A DNA stretch of 64,000 nucleotides, from positions 124,001 through 188,000 of the forward strand of contig NZ_BATP01000003.1 in the NCBI RefSeq assembly GCF_000739615.1, in the 5' to 3' direction. Positions 54,201-59,457 of this stretch are shown here, piece after piece. The stretch comes from Haloferula sp. BvORR071 (lineage in GTDB: Bacteria > Verrucomicrobiota > Verrucomicrobiia > Verrucomicrobiales > Akkermansiaceae). The notes below the pieces were generated by a model, which saw nothing but the letters and a program-made list of their open reading frames with translations, did no database searches and was not told the DNA's origin. The position numbers and the translations under genes are program-made. Each line of letters opens with the position of its first letter. The first letter of the stretch is position 1.

Positions 54201-57200
54201 AAAGTCACCGACTCGGTGAACCACGATCAGTTCGTTCTTACTGATTCGAATGGTGTCTGGGTAGCCAGCGTGCCGCCGGGCAGTGTCCTCACGGATATTC
54301 TCGAAACCGATCCGGTCTTCACCTCCGGTTTCGTCCGCAGCGAGGGCAGTGGGAATGACTCGCTGACTACCGCTCCAGGCGCCCCGGTGTCTGCGGATCT
54401 CACCGGCTACTACTTCCCGGGTAGCATCAGCGGCCACCTCTACCTCGATGTGAATGGCAACGGGCAGCAGGACGGCACCGAGCCGGATCTCGCCGACATC
54501 GACGTGCTCATCCACGATAGCACCGGTGGCATCACCACGGTCGCGACCAATGGAACTGGCGATTGGACGGCTTCCGTTCCATCCGGCCCGGTCGGCGTGG
54601 AGGTGGATAAGACCGATCCTCAGTATCCGGCGAATTCGCAGCAGACGCAGGGCAATGCCTTCACCAATACCACCGTCCTGCCCGGCCAGACGGCCGATGG
54701 CGGCACCAATGGCTACTTCGTCCCGGCCTTCGTCACCGGCCACCTCTTCAAGGATGTGAACGGCAACGGAGTGCAGGACGACGGTGAGCCGGACCTCGCC
54801 GGAGTGAATGTCTTCGTTCTCGGCTCGAATGGCGCGCTCATCACCGTGGAGACCGACTCGAACGGCAACTGGATCGCCAGTGTGCCACCGGGGCCGACCC
54901 TGGTGGATGTGGACGAGACCGATCCGCAGTTCCCTGCGGGTGGTGTCCTCACGGCCGGACTGCCACAGACCACCGTCACCGCCATCGCGGGCGGCACCGT
55001 AGGCGCTGGCACCTTGGCCTACTTCGTGCCTGCGGCCATCAGCGGTCACCTCTATCTCGACCTGAATGGCAACGGGGTGCAGGACTTCGTGATCCACAAC
55101 CTTGCCAACGTCGATGTCATCATCACGGACGCGAATAACCGGACCTTCCGTGTCACCACGGATTCCAACGGTAACTGGACGGCCACCGTGCCTCCGGGAC
55201 CGGCCACTGCCACGGTTGACTCCAGCGATGCGGAATATCCCTCCGGCTCGGTGATCACCCAGGGTTCCCTTACCACTGCCTTCACCGCGGTGGCGAATAG
55301 CCCCACCCCAACTAGTAGCACACCGGTCGGCTTCTTCTTCCCGGCGATCGTCACCGGTCACCTCTATGTCGATACAAATGGCAACCACATCCAGGATTCC
55401 GGCGAGCCGAGCCTCACGGGCGTGGACGTATTCGTCACCAGTGCGATCAACAACACCCAGACCGTGAGCACCGATGAACACGGCAACTGGCACGCCATCG
55501 TTCCTCCGGGCACAACAACGATCGACATCGACAACGCCGATCCGGACTACCCGACAGGCTACACCCAAACTGAGGGCAGCGACCCTTCCCAAGTTACCGC
55601 GGTGGCCACCCTCGAGACCTTCTCGGAGAACGATGGCTTCTACCTGGCTGGCACCGTGAGCGGTCACGTCTATGCCGATACCAATGGCAATGGCGACCAG
55701 GATTCCGGCGAGCCGGATCTGCAAGGCGTCTCGATCCTGATCACCGATGTGAATGGTGCCTCCCAGACCGTCATCACCAATGCCAGCGGCATCTGGACCG
55801 CCACCGTCCCTCCGGGCCTGACCACCGCCAATGTGATTGAAGCCGGCGGACCGATTCCTGCGGGAGCGATCCACAAGGAGGGCACTGATCCGGTCACGGT
55901 CACCGCATCTGCGGGCAACGATGTCTTCACCGGTGACAACGGCTACTTCACGCCGGGCAGCATCAGCGGTTTCGTCCGGGTGGATACCAATGGCGACGGC
56001 ACGCCGGACCTTCCGCTGGCAGGGGTCACCATCGGCCTCTTCGATACCGAAGGCCACGGACTCGCCATGACCACCACGGGTGCTGACGGCAGCTATGTCT
56101 TCAACGGCATCGCCCCGGGCAACTACGTGATCGTAGAGCTCCAACCCACCGGCTATCTGAGTGTCTCTGATAGTGATGGTGGTGATCTGGACAACATCGG
56201 TGACGTGACCCCGATCGTGGTCACCGCCGGTGCCACCGTGGGCAACCGCAACTTCCTGGAGCGTCCAATCAAGACCCCGAACACCTTCGGCGGGTGGCAA
56301 ACCGCGAATCCGCTTGGCGGCAACAACGGTCCGGCTGGCAACCCCGACGGCGACCTTTCGAACAACCTGATCGAATACGCCTTCGGGACCGATCCGGCCA
56401 ATGGCTCGGGCAGCCCCTTCTGCCTGGTTCCATCGCTGACCAGCTCTACCGCGATCGATGCAGTCTACACCCGCACCGCTGGCGGTCCACTCGATCTGAC
56501 CTATGAACTTCAGTTCGTCTCCAGCCTCGTGCTCTCGCCTGGCGGCTGGTCCACGGTCGCGCTCACGCCTGCCAACTTCACCATCACCGACAATGGCGAT
56601 GGCTCCGAGACGGTCCGCATCCTCGATCTGCAGGCTCTGACGGGCTCTCCGAATGCGGGCTTCGTTCGCATCCGTGTCAGCCTGGATGCAGACCACAACA
56701 GTGTCTTCGAAGCACAAGCCGTCACCGAGACCGGTGGTTGGGTTGGCACGAGCTGGGGTACCGAGTGCGTGACCTACAGCAATCCCTTCATCTCCTGCCC
56801 GAGCTTCTCCGGCGTGATCGATGCGGTGAACGGTCAGCAGCTCAGTCTGACGACATCAGCTCCCGGACTGAATCTCGCCACCGTCCTGCCGCCGGGCGCT
56901 GCCTATTACATCGAGGTCACGTCTGGCGATTGGGCCGGCCACCGCTTCGACGTTACCGGCACTGGCCCGTCCTCGCTCACACTGGCGAATGATGCTAACC
57001 TCTTCGCGGGCAGCGTGCCCTTCAATACGCTCACCGGCGCCCTGCCGGCCAGCCTCGCGGGAGACAGCTTCGTGATCCGCACCCACTGGACGCTCGGGAA
57101 TATGTTCCCGGTCGAGTCCTTCACCGGCTCCGCCAGCCAGGAAACGGCCGATCAGGTCCAGACCTTTGCCAATGGCGTCTACACCACCTACTGGCTCTAC

Positions 57201-57713
57201 GACAATGGCACGTCCAAGCGTTGGGTCCGCGTGGGTGATGCTGACCTTGCCGATCAGGACACCACCATCGTCCCGGCAGAGCAGGGGACCTTCATCAAGT
57301 GCCTCAATGCCCCGGGCTCGATGCTCGCCTACGGCAAGGTTCGCGCGAATGACTTCGTGCTGCCCATGGCCGCTGGCAATAACCTCGTCCGTGGCGGTTA
57401 CCCACTCGATGAGTCCCCGGTCTCCCGCGGCATGACCATACCGAATGGCTACGATGGCGACCGCGACTTCAAGAAGGCGGATGAGATCTTCATCTGGCGC
57501 GGTGATATTGTCTCCGGCAGCAGCGGCTATGATACTTACTTCCTGCTAGATACCGCACCGCGCACGCCGCTGATCCAGCGTTGGGCGAAGGTGGGCGATG
57601 CCACGCTGCAGTCGCAGGATTCCACCCTCCTGTTCAAACGAGACCACAGTGCATTCATCAAGCTGAATGCCCCGCTGCCATCCCACCGGATCACACGTCC
57701 GTGGCAGCCCTGA
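42258..57713 (+). CDS. Giant secreted multi-module protein (about 5150 residues)
   Basis: One uninterrupted frame. A signal peptide (LLLNSFLALAGMIAAHA, near residues 24-40) supports start 42258 or 42279; the frame is open to 42087. Approximate layout: 40-500, a beta region with VTSSKPVQVDIITGDIGGN resembling the IgGFc-binding N-terminal type; 510-635, a DUF11-like module; 645-1380, several beta modules including two related ones (ITLTETGVNTGVF and VTLTETGINTGIF); 1386-1618, two more DUF11-like modules; 1635-2114, four SdrD-B/Cna-B-like modules with TDPNGDGNPVDGT-type loops; 2115-4566, 24 tandem modules; 4567-4670, another SdrD-B module; then NLIEYAFGTDP and a 330-residue end resembling TIGR02597 (THWTLGNMFPVESF). 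Likely a very long surface adhesin or matrix fibre. Two small secreted proteins follow in the same operon. No membrane anchor or barrel is visible. Confidence 0.9.
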   Translation: MSHASHPMTYRTALPRVRTLLLNSFLALAGMIAAHAQSIVQEYYVPMPEAQIRQTFLALAPGTGTTMDSTVSLVAAVSGTKIVYDQWEDGYELSLDNPTQSTTQVWGDGNDVNGKPPGFATDPNGLSSGAVIALRNQIALPRNPTTLLYDGRDRVGATRGIVMTRSAWATSPGAVLADATEVYSTIDWGSNFIIPVGENEIFPTPLTSSMFELCSLFVQASQPGTTVQIDKDANGTAETTVTLNQGETYYIERGVLRGATVTSSKPVQVDIITGDIGGNYENRWYTVAPTTQWGTRYYSPVGTASNGDDTYVFLYNPDSAAISVNVTTRVGASTISIPAKSNYIYLMPQDSGASFINTSNKPFYAIATVGAEPTANNVHDWGFSLIQEADLTTTLSLGWGPGSSESGTITVNGNPVWVTPVKATTIYVDYNGDRLGSLTDPLGGKYDAAYTLSALQVQRLFDPDKDQTGMRVYTLDGTLIAGAWGQDPATAGPGNPYLDAGTTIPAFPVPVVRKNSAVVIDPTSNGLSIGDTLEYSITMDNAGLVALGNLLVIDGLPAQITYVAGSTTRDGVAIADNTLPATPFPLDASGYNVPILPRGQTTVFKYRAVVNAAGSINNTVTTSYAGVTSTNSVSVPGGGTAAQISFSLAGGTATTTYGAGDGIYVTVTDPDANTSATTVQTITVIVKNATTGDYETITLTETGVNTGVFRNTGAPLASSSAAGTNPNDSTLNVFPGNSLTVSYTDPIYGETANTTATVTAGTATKILYLGTDASGTSGQILDRVDPANPVDTTVASTAVLSPSSTIVAGTPSLGAYAGPNSGSTASVTLSHTVAAGNNRLLLVAVNFEDDSTAGMAINSVSYGSQAMTLVASRASSQEANAQLWSLVAPAAGTANVTVNMTSFGNADALHVAATTFTGVNQTTPLGAAVTATAATSPATISVTGATNELVFVTAGIDDARTATIASSGQTALWNALSGVSESDGIRSVGSTRAGTGSAGTSSWTLGTADAWAAIGVPIKPATGTATATFTQSPAYAESFTLPAGAVLGAQTYFTTTSGTLSGTVAVTATLRYGSTTVATSSSASAASGVITFTFPALASAVTIPSGQALSIDISSAVAGVGFTIDYDANTKPSRITLPTTTVIHVDSIGVYDAPYPNGTLVTSPANGQTLYVRATAGDPFGAYDITSMPLSIDGPGTAGDISANMSVVTAATTASSKTFEYEWRTGSTTGAYQIVANAKEGTENTISASRSTSVNLNYLDLGTPSSVEFFNTGGNSTLTYATNESIVIRVTDLDQNMDPAVAETLTVTLTSSTGDTEVVTLTETGINTGIFAATVPTSSTVAGTSNNGTLYAIAGSALSVSYVDPTDSSDTSTDTATIPTPTAVDGVSISKVLITPAGGQAIVGESVQYRLRVTNTGGTALSSATVTDTFPTSNLTYVSASTTPTSVSGGTITWSNVGPLAQGQAAEIFVNFTANAAGGTVTNSAAVTAGTASSNSSANLTITRPRVTVTKTVTSPATGTAGKGDNVVFSIAVQNSGTTAIPNLPLEDLYSGDTFEYVSASLAPNATGSGTILWNDITGSGSLAVGATQTISVTLKVKGQANPATNTAAVNYATDSNGNSVPGSSGVATIVTTAASIRGSVLEDKGTAGFGGGDTPLAGINLSLYTDPNADGNPADGTLVAITSTLADGSYEFLSLALGSYVVVETDPTGFNSIADTQGANDNRIALTLTTFAASTGNNFLDKYIDPALYANITGQVRNDADGDGDLTDSDTGISGVTIDLYTDPNGDGNPVDGTLYATATTNASGNYAFNLVPPGTYVVVETDLSGYASTGDKTLPNDNRVPVNAVASVTNSGNDFLDTNTLTLLGTIGDSVWADTNNNGIFDTATESGIPGVNVQLYRSTQTPGTDTPYRITSTNLSGIYSFANVPAGSYRIYFPASNFVAGGPLASAPLSSQITVNGDNQVNNDDNGIQTASGQPVSSPVIVISANETDNTVDFGFVPNSSIGSIVGTVLDDTNNDDVGDTGIAGVTLTLYTDPNGDGNPADGVQIGTTTTAADGSYSFTGLTPRTYVVVESQPAGYLNVSDSDGNSTLNAVVVALGAGANATASFVEERPGTVTGHVYLDANGNGSQQGGEGNLSGIRVVVTASDNSVQTVTTDPSGNWTATVPPGSTSAKITIADLPSGSAQTEGTDPTVVVVTGGASISAGNDGYYRAATLTGIVYRDVNGNGSQDGTDSGLSGVTVRITDILGVVRDVTTNSTGFWTVSVPPGATIVDVLDLAANFPVGGIHREGTDPETVTALAATTVDTGKDGYYFPGTVTGHLYLDVNGNGTQDSGESPLPGVDVIITPSFGAAFRVTTDSAGNWTASVPPGAGTADVDELDPQFPSGSNHTEGTDPTGFTAIAASSVSGGIDGYYVPATVVGHIYRDVNGNGVEDSGEPGLPNVSLVITNSLGNTQTVNTDANGNWSATVPPGSTIADIVDSDPDIPTGAIRKEGTDPTTVIAVAGTTANAGKDGYYIPAQVSGHLYSDNNDNGIEDAGDTPVANIDIIVTDSTGTVRTVSTDASGNWTVSVPPGTTTALVDVNDPQFPAGGTFAPGTNPQQTTAVAGTATNIPATGFQILGVVTGHLYIDVNNNHTQGPNEPGLAGVNVIVTDSLGAIHTIESDASGNWSVSVPPGSTSAKVDTTDPQFPVGSSRSEGNDPSVVTAIAGQTVSAGNVGYYIATSVTGTIYVDTNHNGSRDPGEPGLAGASVLVTDVNNATRTVITDSDGVWVASVPPGSTIATVQQTGPAFPAGFSRTEGTSTATVIAVNGSPASVPINGYYFPGTISGHVFSDTNGNGIEDSGEPGLANITVNIIDSLGNTQFVVTNASGNWTATVPPGTTIVDIDNGDTDIPSGSVRTGGVDPVTITAVSGVNTPAGGGVGFYQAATVTGHLYVDTNGNGTQDGSEPNLANVNVFVAASNGGTQTVLTDSNGNWSASVPPGTTIIDIDETDGQYPAGSTQTQGTNQTTVIAEAGVIKSSTPAGFFIPAVITGHLYLDLNGNGQQDFVVHDLANVNIIITDSNGNTQIVVTDSNGNWSATVPPGLTSAKIDNTDPQYPAGSVITQGAITTNINAVAGSTTGSTPVGFHFPATITGHLYIDTNGNGTQDSGEPDLANVDVLVTSSINNTQTVTTNANGNWTAIVPPGNTIAKVRETDPDYPTGFLHREGDDPTIVNATASTTTFAGNDGFYQPGTVSGHLFVDTNGNGVEDPGEPDLADVDILITDSNGNTQTATTGSDGNWIATVPPGNTIVDIVDSDPQIPSGAVRTTPGTDPVTVPAVAGIDTPAGDAAGFYQAGSVTGVLYLDTNGNTTLQNGEPGIPNVNVRVTDSLNNVHVVVTDANGVWTASVPPGTTTVAIDTTDPDFPAGVSLTDGTEPTTVTAQAGQSVDAGRDGYYLPAIVTGLVYRDVNGDGAQGSGELGIPNAIVRITDSTGATKDVITNSAGIWTASVPPGETIADVLNLDATFPEGGVHIEGSDPTFFTAVAGSTTNAGKDGYYFPATVTGRVFFDTNGNGTEESGEPGLSDINVIITDSNSRQQIVVTDSTGTWTASVPPGSTQVKVDESDPQYPAGTSQSAGTDPSSVNAVPNAVTSAGLDGYYTAATLTGIVYLDTNGNGSRQVAENGIAGVSVTITDVLGMPRTVTTDSNGRWTVSVPPGAATIDVLEGSGSIPLGATRTQGSDPRSATALAGSTVDTGNDGFYLAAVVNGHLYVDNDGNGTEGPGDTPLAGVDVIVTDSNGNPHIVTTDASGNWTISVPPGATTVLVDVNDPQFPVGGTPATGTNPTTVTATTAGSTNIPPTGFRILGTITGHLYIDTNGNGTQDPGEPNLAGISVLITDSQSNTQIVESDGTGNWTASVPPGNTTADVQESDPQFPGNSPEHREGDDPTTVTVIAGQTANGGTDGYYIATSVTGTVYNDLNNNGTRDSGEPGVAGVTVKVTDSVNHDQFVLTDSNGVWVASVPPGSVLTDILETDPVFTSGFVRSEGSGNDSLTTAPGAPVSADLTGYYFPGSISGHLYLDVNGNGQQDGTEPDLADIDVLIHDSTGGITTVATNGTGDWTASVPSGPVGVEVDKTDPQYPANSQQTQGNAFTNTTVLPGQTADGGTNGYFVPAFVTGHLFKDVNGNGVQDDGEPDLAGVNVFVLGSNGALITVETDSNGNWIASVPPGPTLVDVDETDPQFPAGGVLTAGLPQTTVTAIAGGTVGAGTLAYFVPAAISGHLYLDLNGNGVQDFVIHNLANVDVIITDANNRTFRVTTDSNGNWTATVPPGPATATVDSSDAEYPSGSVITQGSLTTAFTAVANSPTPTSSTPVGFFFPAIVTGHLYVDTNGNHIQDSGEPSLTGVDVFVTSAINNTQTVSTDEHGNWHAIVPPGTTTIDIDNADPDYPTGYTQTEGSDPSQVTAVATLETFSENDGFYLAGTVSGHVYADTNGNGDQDSGEPDLQGVSILITDVNGASQTVITNASGIWTATVPPGLTTANVIEAGGPIPAGAIHKEGTDPVTVTASAGNDVFTGDNGYFTPGSISGFVRVDTNGDGTPDLPLAGVTIGLFDTEGHGLAMTTTGADGSYVFNGIAPGNYVIVELQPTGYLSVSDSDGGDLDNIGDVTPIVVTAGATVGNRNFLERPIKTPNTFGGWQTANPLGGNNGPAGNPDGDLSNNLIEYAFGTDPANGSGSPFCLVPSLTSSTAIDAVYTRTAGGPLDLTYELQFVSSLVLSPGGWSTVALTPANFTITDNGDGSETVRILDLQALTGSPNAGFVRIRVSLDADHNSVFEAQAVTETGGWVGTSWGTECVTYSNPFISCPSFSGVIDAVNGQQLSLTTSAPGLNLATVLPPGAAYYIEVTSGDWAGHRFDVTGTGPSSLTLANDANLFAGSVPFNTLTGALPASLAGDSFVIRTHWTLGNMFPVESFTGSASQETADQVQTFANGVYTTYWLYDNGTSKRWVRVGDADLADQDTTIVPAEQGTFIKCLNAPGSMLAYGKVRANDFVLPMAAGNNLVRGGYPLDESPVSRGMTIPNGYDGDRDFKKADEIFIWRGDIVSGSSGYDTYFLLDTAPRTPLIQRWAKVGDATLQSQDSTLLFKRDHSAFIKLNAPLPSHRITRPWQP
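48600..55955 (+). repeat. 24 tandem coding repeats of about 306 bp, as two blocks of 12
   Basis: Each module of about 102 residues begins with a strand like VTGHLYLD, then a calcium-type loop D-T-N-G-N-G-x-x-D-x-G-E-P, a central strand ending TDSNGNWTASVPPG, and a tail with a P-x-G segment, TEGTDPTTVTAVAG and GNDGYYxP. Block A is 48600-52274 and block B 52275-55955. Module n resembles module n+12: modules 10 and 22 share QDFV(V/I)H(D/N)LANV, 5 and 17 end NIP(A/P)TGF(Q/R)IL, 7 and 19 begin TSVTGT and contain GVWVASVPPGS, 11 and 23 share VTS(S/A)INNTQTV. Lys is not conserved in the first strand, so Cna-B style isopeptide bonds are unlikely. Confidence 0.9.
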
Positions 57714-57738
57714 ACAAACACCCCTTAATGCTGATCCC

Positions 57739-58413
57739 ATGAAACTCCGCATTCACCCCTCACACCTTGTAGTTGCCCTGCTTGCCTTGGGCTCGCTGCA
57801 AGCGGGTGCCACCACCATCAACTGGGGCGGCCGGGTCCTCGACAATCTGGTCGACAGCCAGGGCCAGGCACTCGATTCGAGCTTCAAGTTCGAACTCGGC
57901 ACCTTCGCGAATTCCTTCGTGCCTACCAGCGAGAACACCTCTGAGTGGGCTGCAAACTGGCAAACCTTTGACCTCGCGAACTTCGATCCGGACATGGGTT
58001 ACTTCACCGGTACCGCCGACCTGAAGGCCGATGGCAGCAGCAGCAGCGCCTTTGCCGACCTCGGTCTGAATTTCGCGGAGGGCGAGGCTTACCTGTGGGT
58101 TTACAACGACCAGGAGATGCAGAGTGGCACGGAGTGGTTCCTCGGTCGCAACGACAATTGGGTGATGCCCTCACTGGCGGAGGATTGCGGCTGCAGTGGC
58201 ACCTTGCCACTCCAGTGGTCCACCAGCGATCTCGGCGTCTTCGATGTCCCGATCTACGGCGGCCAGGGGGCGACCACGGGTGCGGGCTCGGCCAGCCAAC
58301 CGGGGAACTACAACATCCAGACCTACACCATGGTTCCGGAGCCTTCCGCATTCATGCTTGCCATTCTCTCGGCCGGCCTGTGTTTCCTGCGCCGTCGCCC
58401 GCAGAAAGCCTGA
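57739..58413 (+). CDS. PEP-CTERM protein in the giant-gene operon
   Basis: A 224-residue exported protein with a signal peptide (MKLRIHPSHLVVALLALGSLQAGA) 25 bases after the giant gene. The mature N-terminal half reads INWGGRVLDNLVDSQGQ, SFKFELGTFANSFVPTSEN and EWAANWQTFDLANFD, followed by an aromatic middle (AYLWVYNDQEM, TEWFLGRNDNWVMP). The C-terminus is a sorting tail: VPEPSAFMLA, a hydrophobic run and RRR. No known enzymatic motif. The N-terminal half is clearly related to that of the next gene. I recall such proteins beside TIGR02597-type proteins in other Verrucomicrobia; here the TIGR02597-like domain forms the end of the giant protein. Its TGA overlaps the next ATG by one base. Confidence 0.85.
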   Translation: MKLRIHPSHLVVALLALGSLQAGATTINWGGRVLDNLVDSQGQALDSSFKFELGTFANSFVPTSENTSEWAANWQTFDLANFDPDMGYFTGTADLKADGSSSSAFADLGLNFAEGEAYLWVYNDQEMQSGTEWFLGRNDNWVMPSLAEDCGCSGTLPLQWSTSDLGVFDVPIYGGQGATTGAGSASQPGNYNIQTYTMVPEPSAFMLAILSAGLCFLRRRPQKA

Positions 58414-59363
58414 TGGTCCAGTTTATGTCGTTCGCCAGCCGCAGCATCCCATTCATTCGCCTTTTCGGCTCCGTCTGTTGCCTGCTGGCTCTAACAACGA
58501 CAGCGCTCCGAGCCAAAACCATCCGCTGGTTCAGCGATCCGCTGAAGGACAACCGCACCAGCAGCGGAGCCGCGATGGATGGCGGCTTCCGTTTCGAGCT
58601 TGGCGTCTTCACCGGCGGCTTCACTCCTACCAGCGCCAATACCGCGGATTGGGCCTCGCATTGGGCTTCCGCCCAGCGTGCGGTTTACAACGAGAGCAAT
58701 CGGCTCTTCACAGCGCAGTTCACCGTCACCAGCAATGCCTCGCCCTTCACTGCCGGCGCGCAGGCCTGGGTCTGGGGCTTTGGCGGCACCTCGGGCAGGG
58801 AGTGGATCCTTTTCCGTGCGCTCTCATGGACTTGGCCGGAACCCGATCCGATTGATCCCATTGGCTTCGATTGGAATGCGGATGACGCCACCCAGGTCGT
58901 GCTCGGCGCCATCAAGCCTCCCGGCAGCCCCGCGATTCTGATGCGCTCCGCCGCGGTGTCCAATAGCGCGCCACCCGCCAGCACCTTCAATCTTTGGCGG
59001 GTTGAGGAACTCAGTGACGTCGCCTTGAACGGGCCCGACGATGACCCGGACGGCGACGGCATCCCGAACATCCTAGAATACCTCTTCGGCACCCGCCCCC
59101 GCAGCCGTGATGCCTTGCCTGTCACGCCAATCTCTATCGTAGAAATCTCCGGCCAAAGGTACCTGCAAATCTCGATTCCACGCCGCCTCGATCGGCCCGC
59201 CACCCTGATCACGGAAGTCTCCACCGATCTTGCGCTGTGGTCTTCCGGCCCCACTTACACACAGGTTACGGCGAGCGCGCCCGATGCCCTGCTCGTCCGT
59301 GCGCTCGCGCCCTTGGGATCGGCGACGCCGCGTCTCTTCATGCGCATGCGGGCGACTCCGTGA
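58413..59363 (+). CDS. Secreted paralogue of the preceding protein with calcium-loop tail
   Basis: A 316-residue exported protein; ATG 58413 overlaps the previous TGA (TGATG), and a second ATG at 58425 is possible. After the signal peptide its N-terminal half parallels the upstream protein: IRWFSDPLKDNRTSSG, GFRFELGVFTGGFTPTSAN, DWASHWASAQRAVYN, AQAWVWGFGGTSGREW. Instead of a PEP-CTERM tail it ends with DDDPDGDGIPNILEYLFGTRP, a calcium-type loop, then a beta module (ITEVSTDLALWSSGP) and final LFMRMRATP, the same kind of end as the beta-strand-repeat protein at 25.6-28.9 kb. The two paralogues may therefore share a role but differ in how they are attached or released. Confidence 0.82.
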   Translation: MVQFMSFASRSIPFIRLFGSVCCLLALTTTALRAKTIRWFSDPLKDNRTSSGAAMDGGFRFELGVFTGGFTPTSANTADWASHWASAQRAVYNESNRLFTAQFTVTSNASPFTAGAQAWVWGFGGTSGREWILFRALSWTWPEPDPIDPIGFDWNADDATQVVLGAIKPPGSPAILMRSAAVSNSAPPASTFNLWRVEELSDVALNGPDDDPDGDGIPNILEYLFGTRPRSRDALPVTPISIVEISGQRYLQISIPRRLDRPATLITEVSTDLALWSSGPTYTQVTASAPDALLVRALAPLGSATPRLFMRMRATP

Positions 59364-59457
59364 GGCGGGGATGGACTTGTTCCTCTGATTGACGCCCCGT
59401 CTCTCGCTCGTCCAAGCTCGCGGAACTTTCCTCCGCCGTGCTGGCCAAGACGAGATC

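Noticed and set aside
48600-55955. CRISPR array or other noncoding repeat array
   Set aside because: The unit is about 306 bases, fully coding, divergent between copies and without spacers.
50259-56717. A 2152-codon open frame on the minus strand opposite the giant gene
   Set aside because: It is a mirror of the repetitive codon pattern of the plus-strand modules; the product is low-complexity, Gly/Asp/His/Arg-rich and has no recognisable domain, whereas the plus strand has a signal peptide and clear modules.
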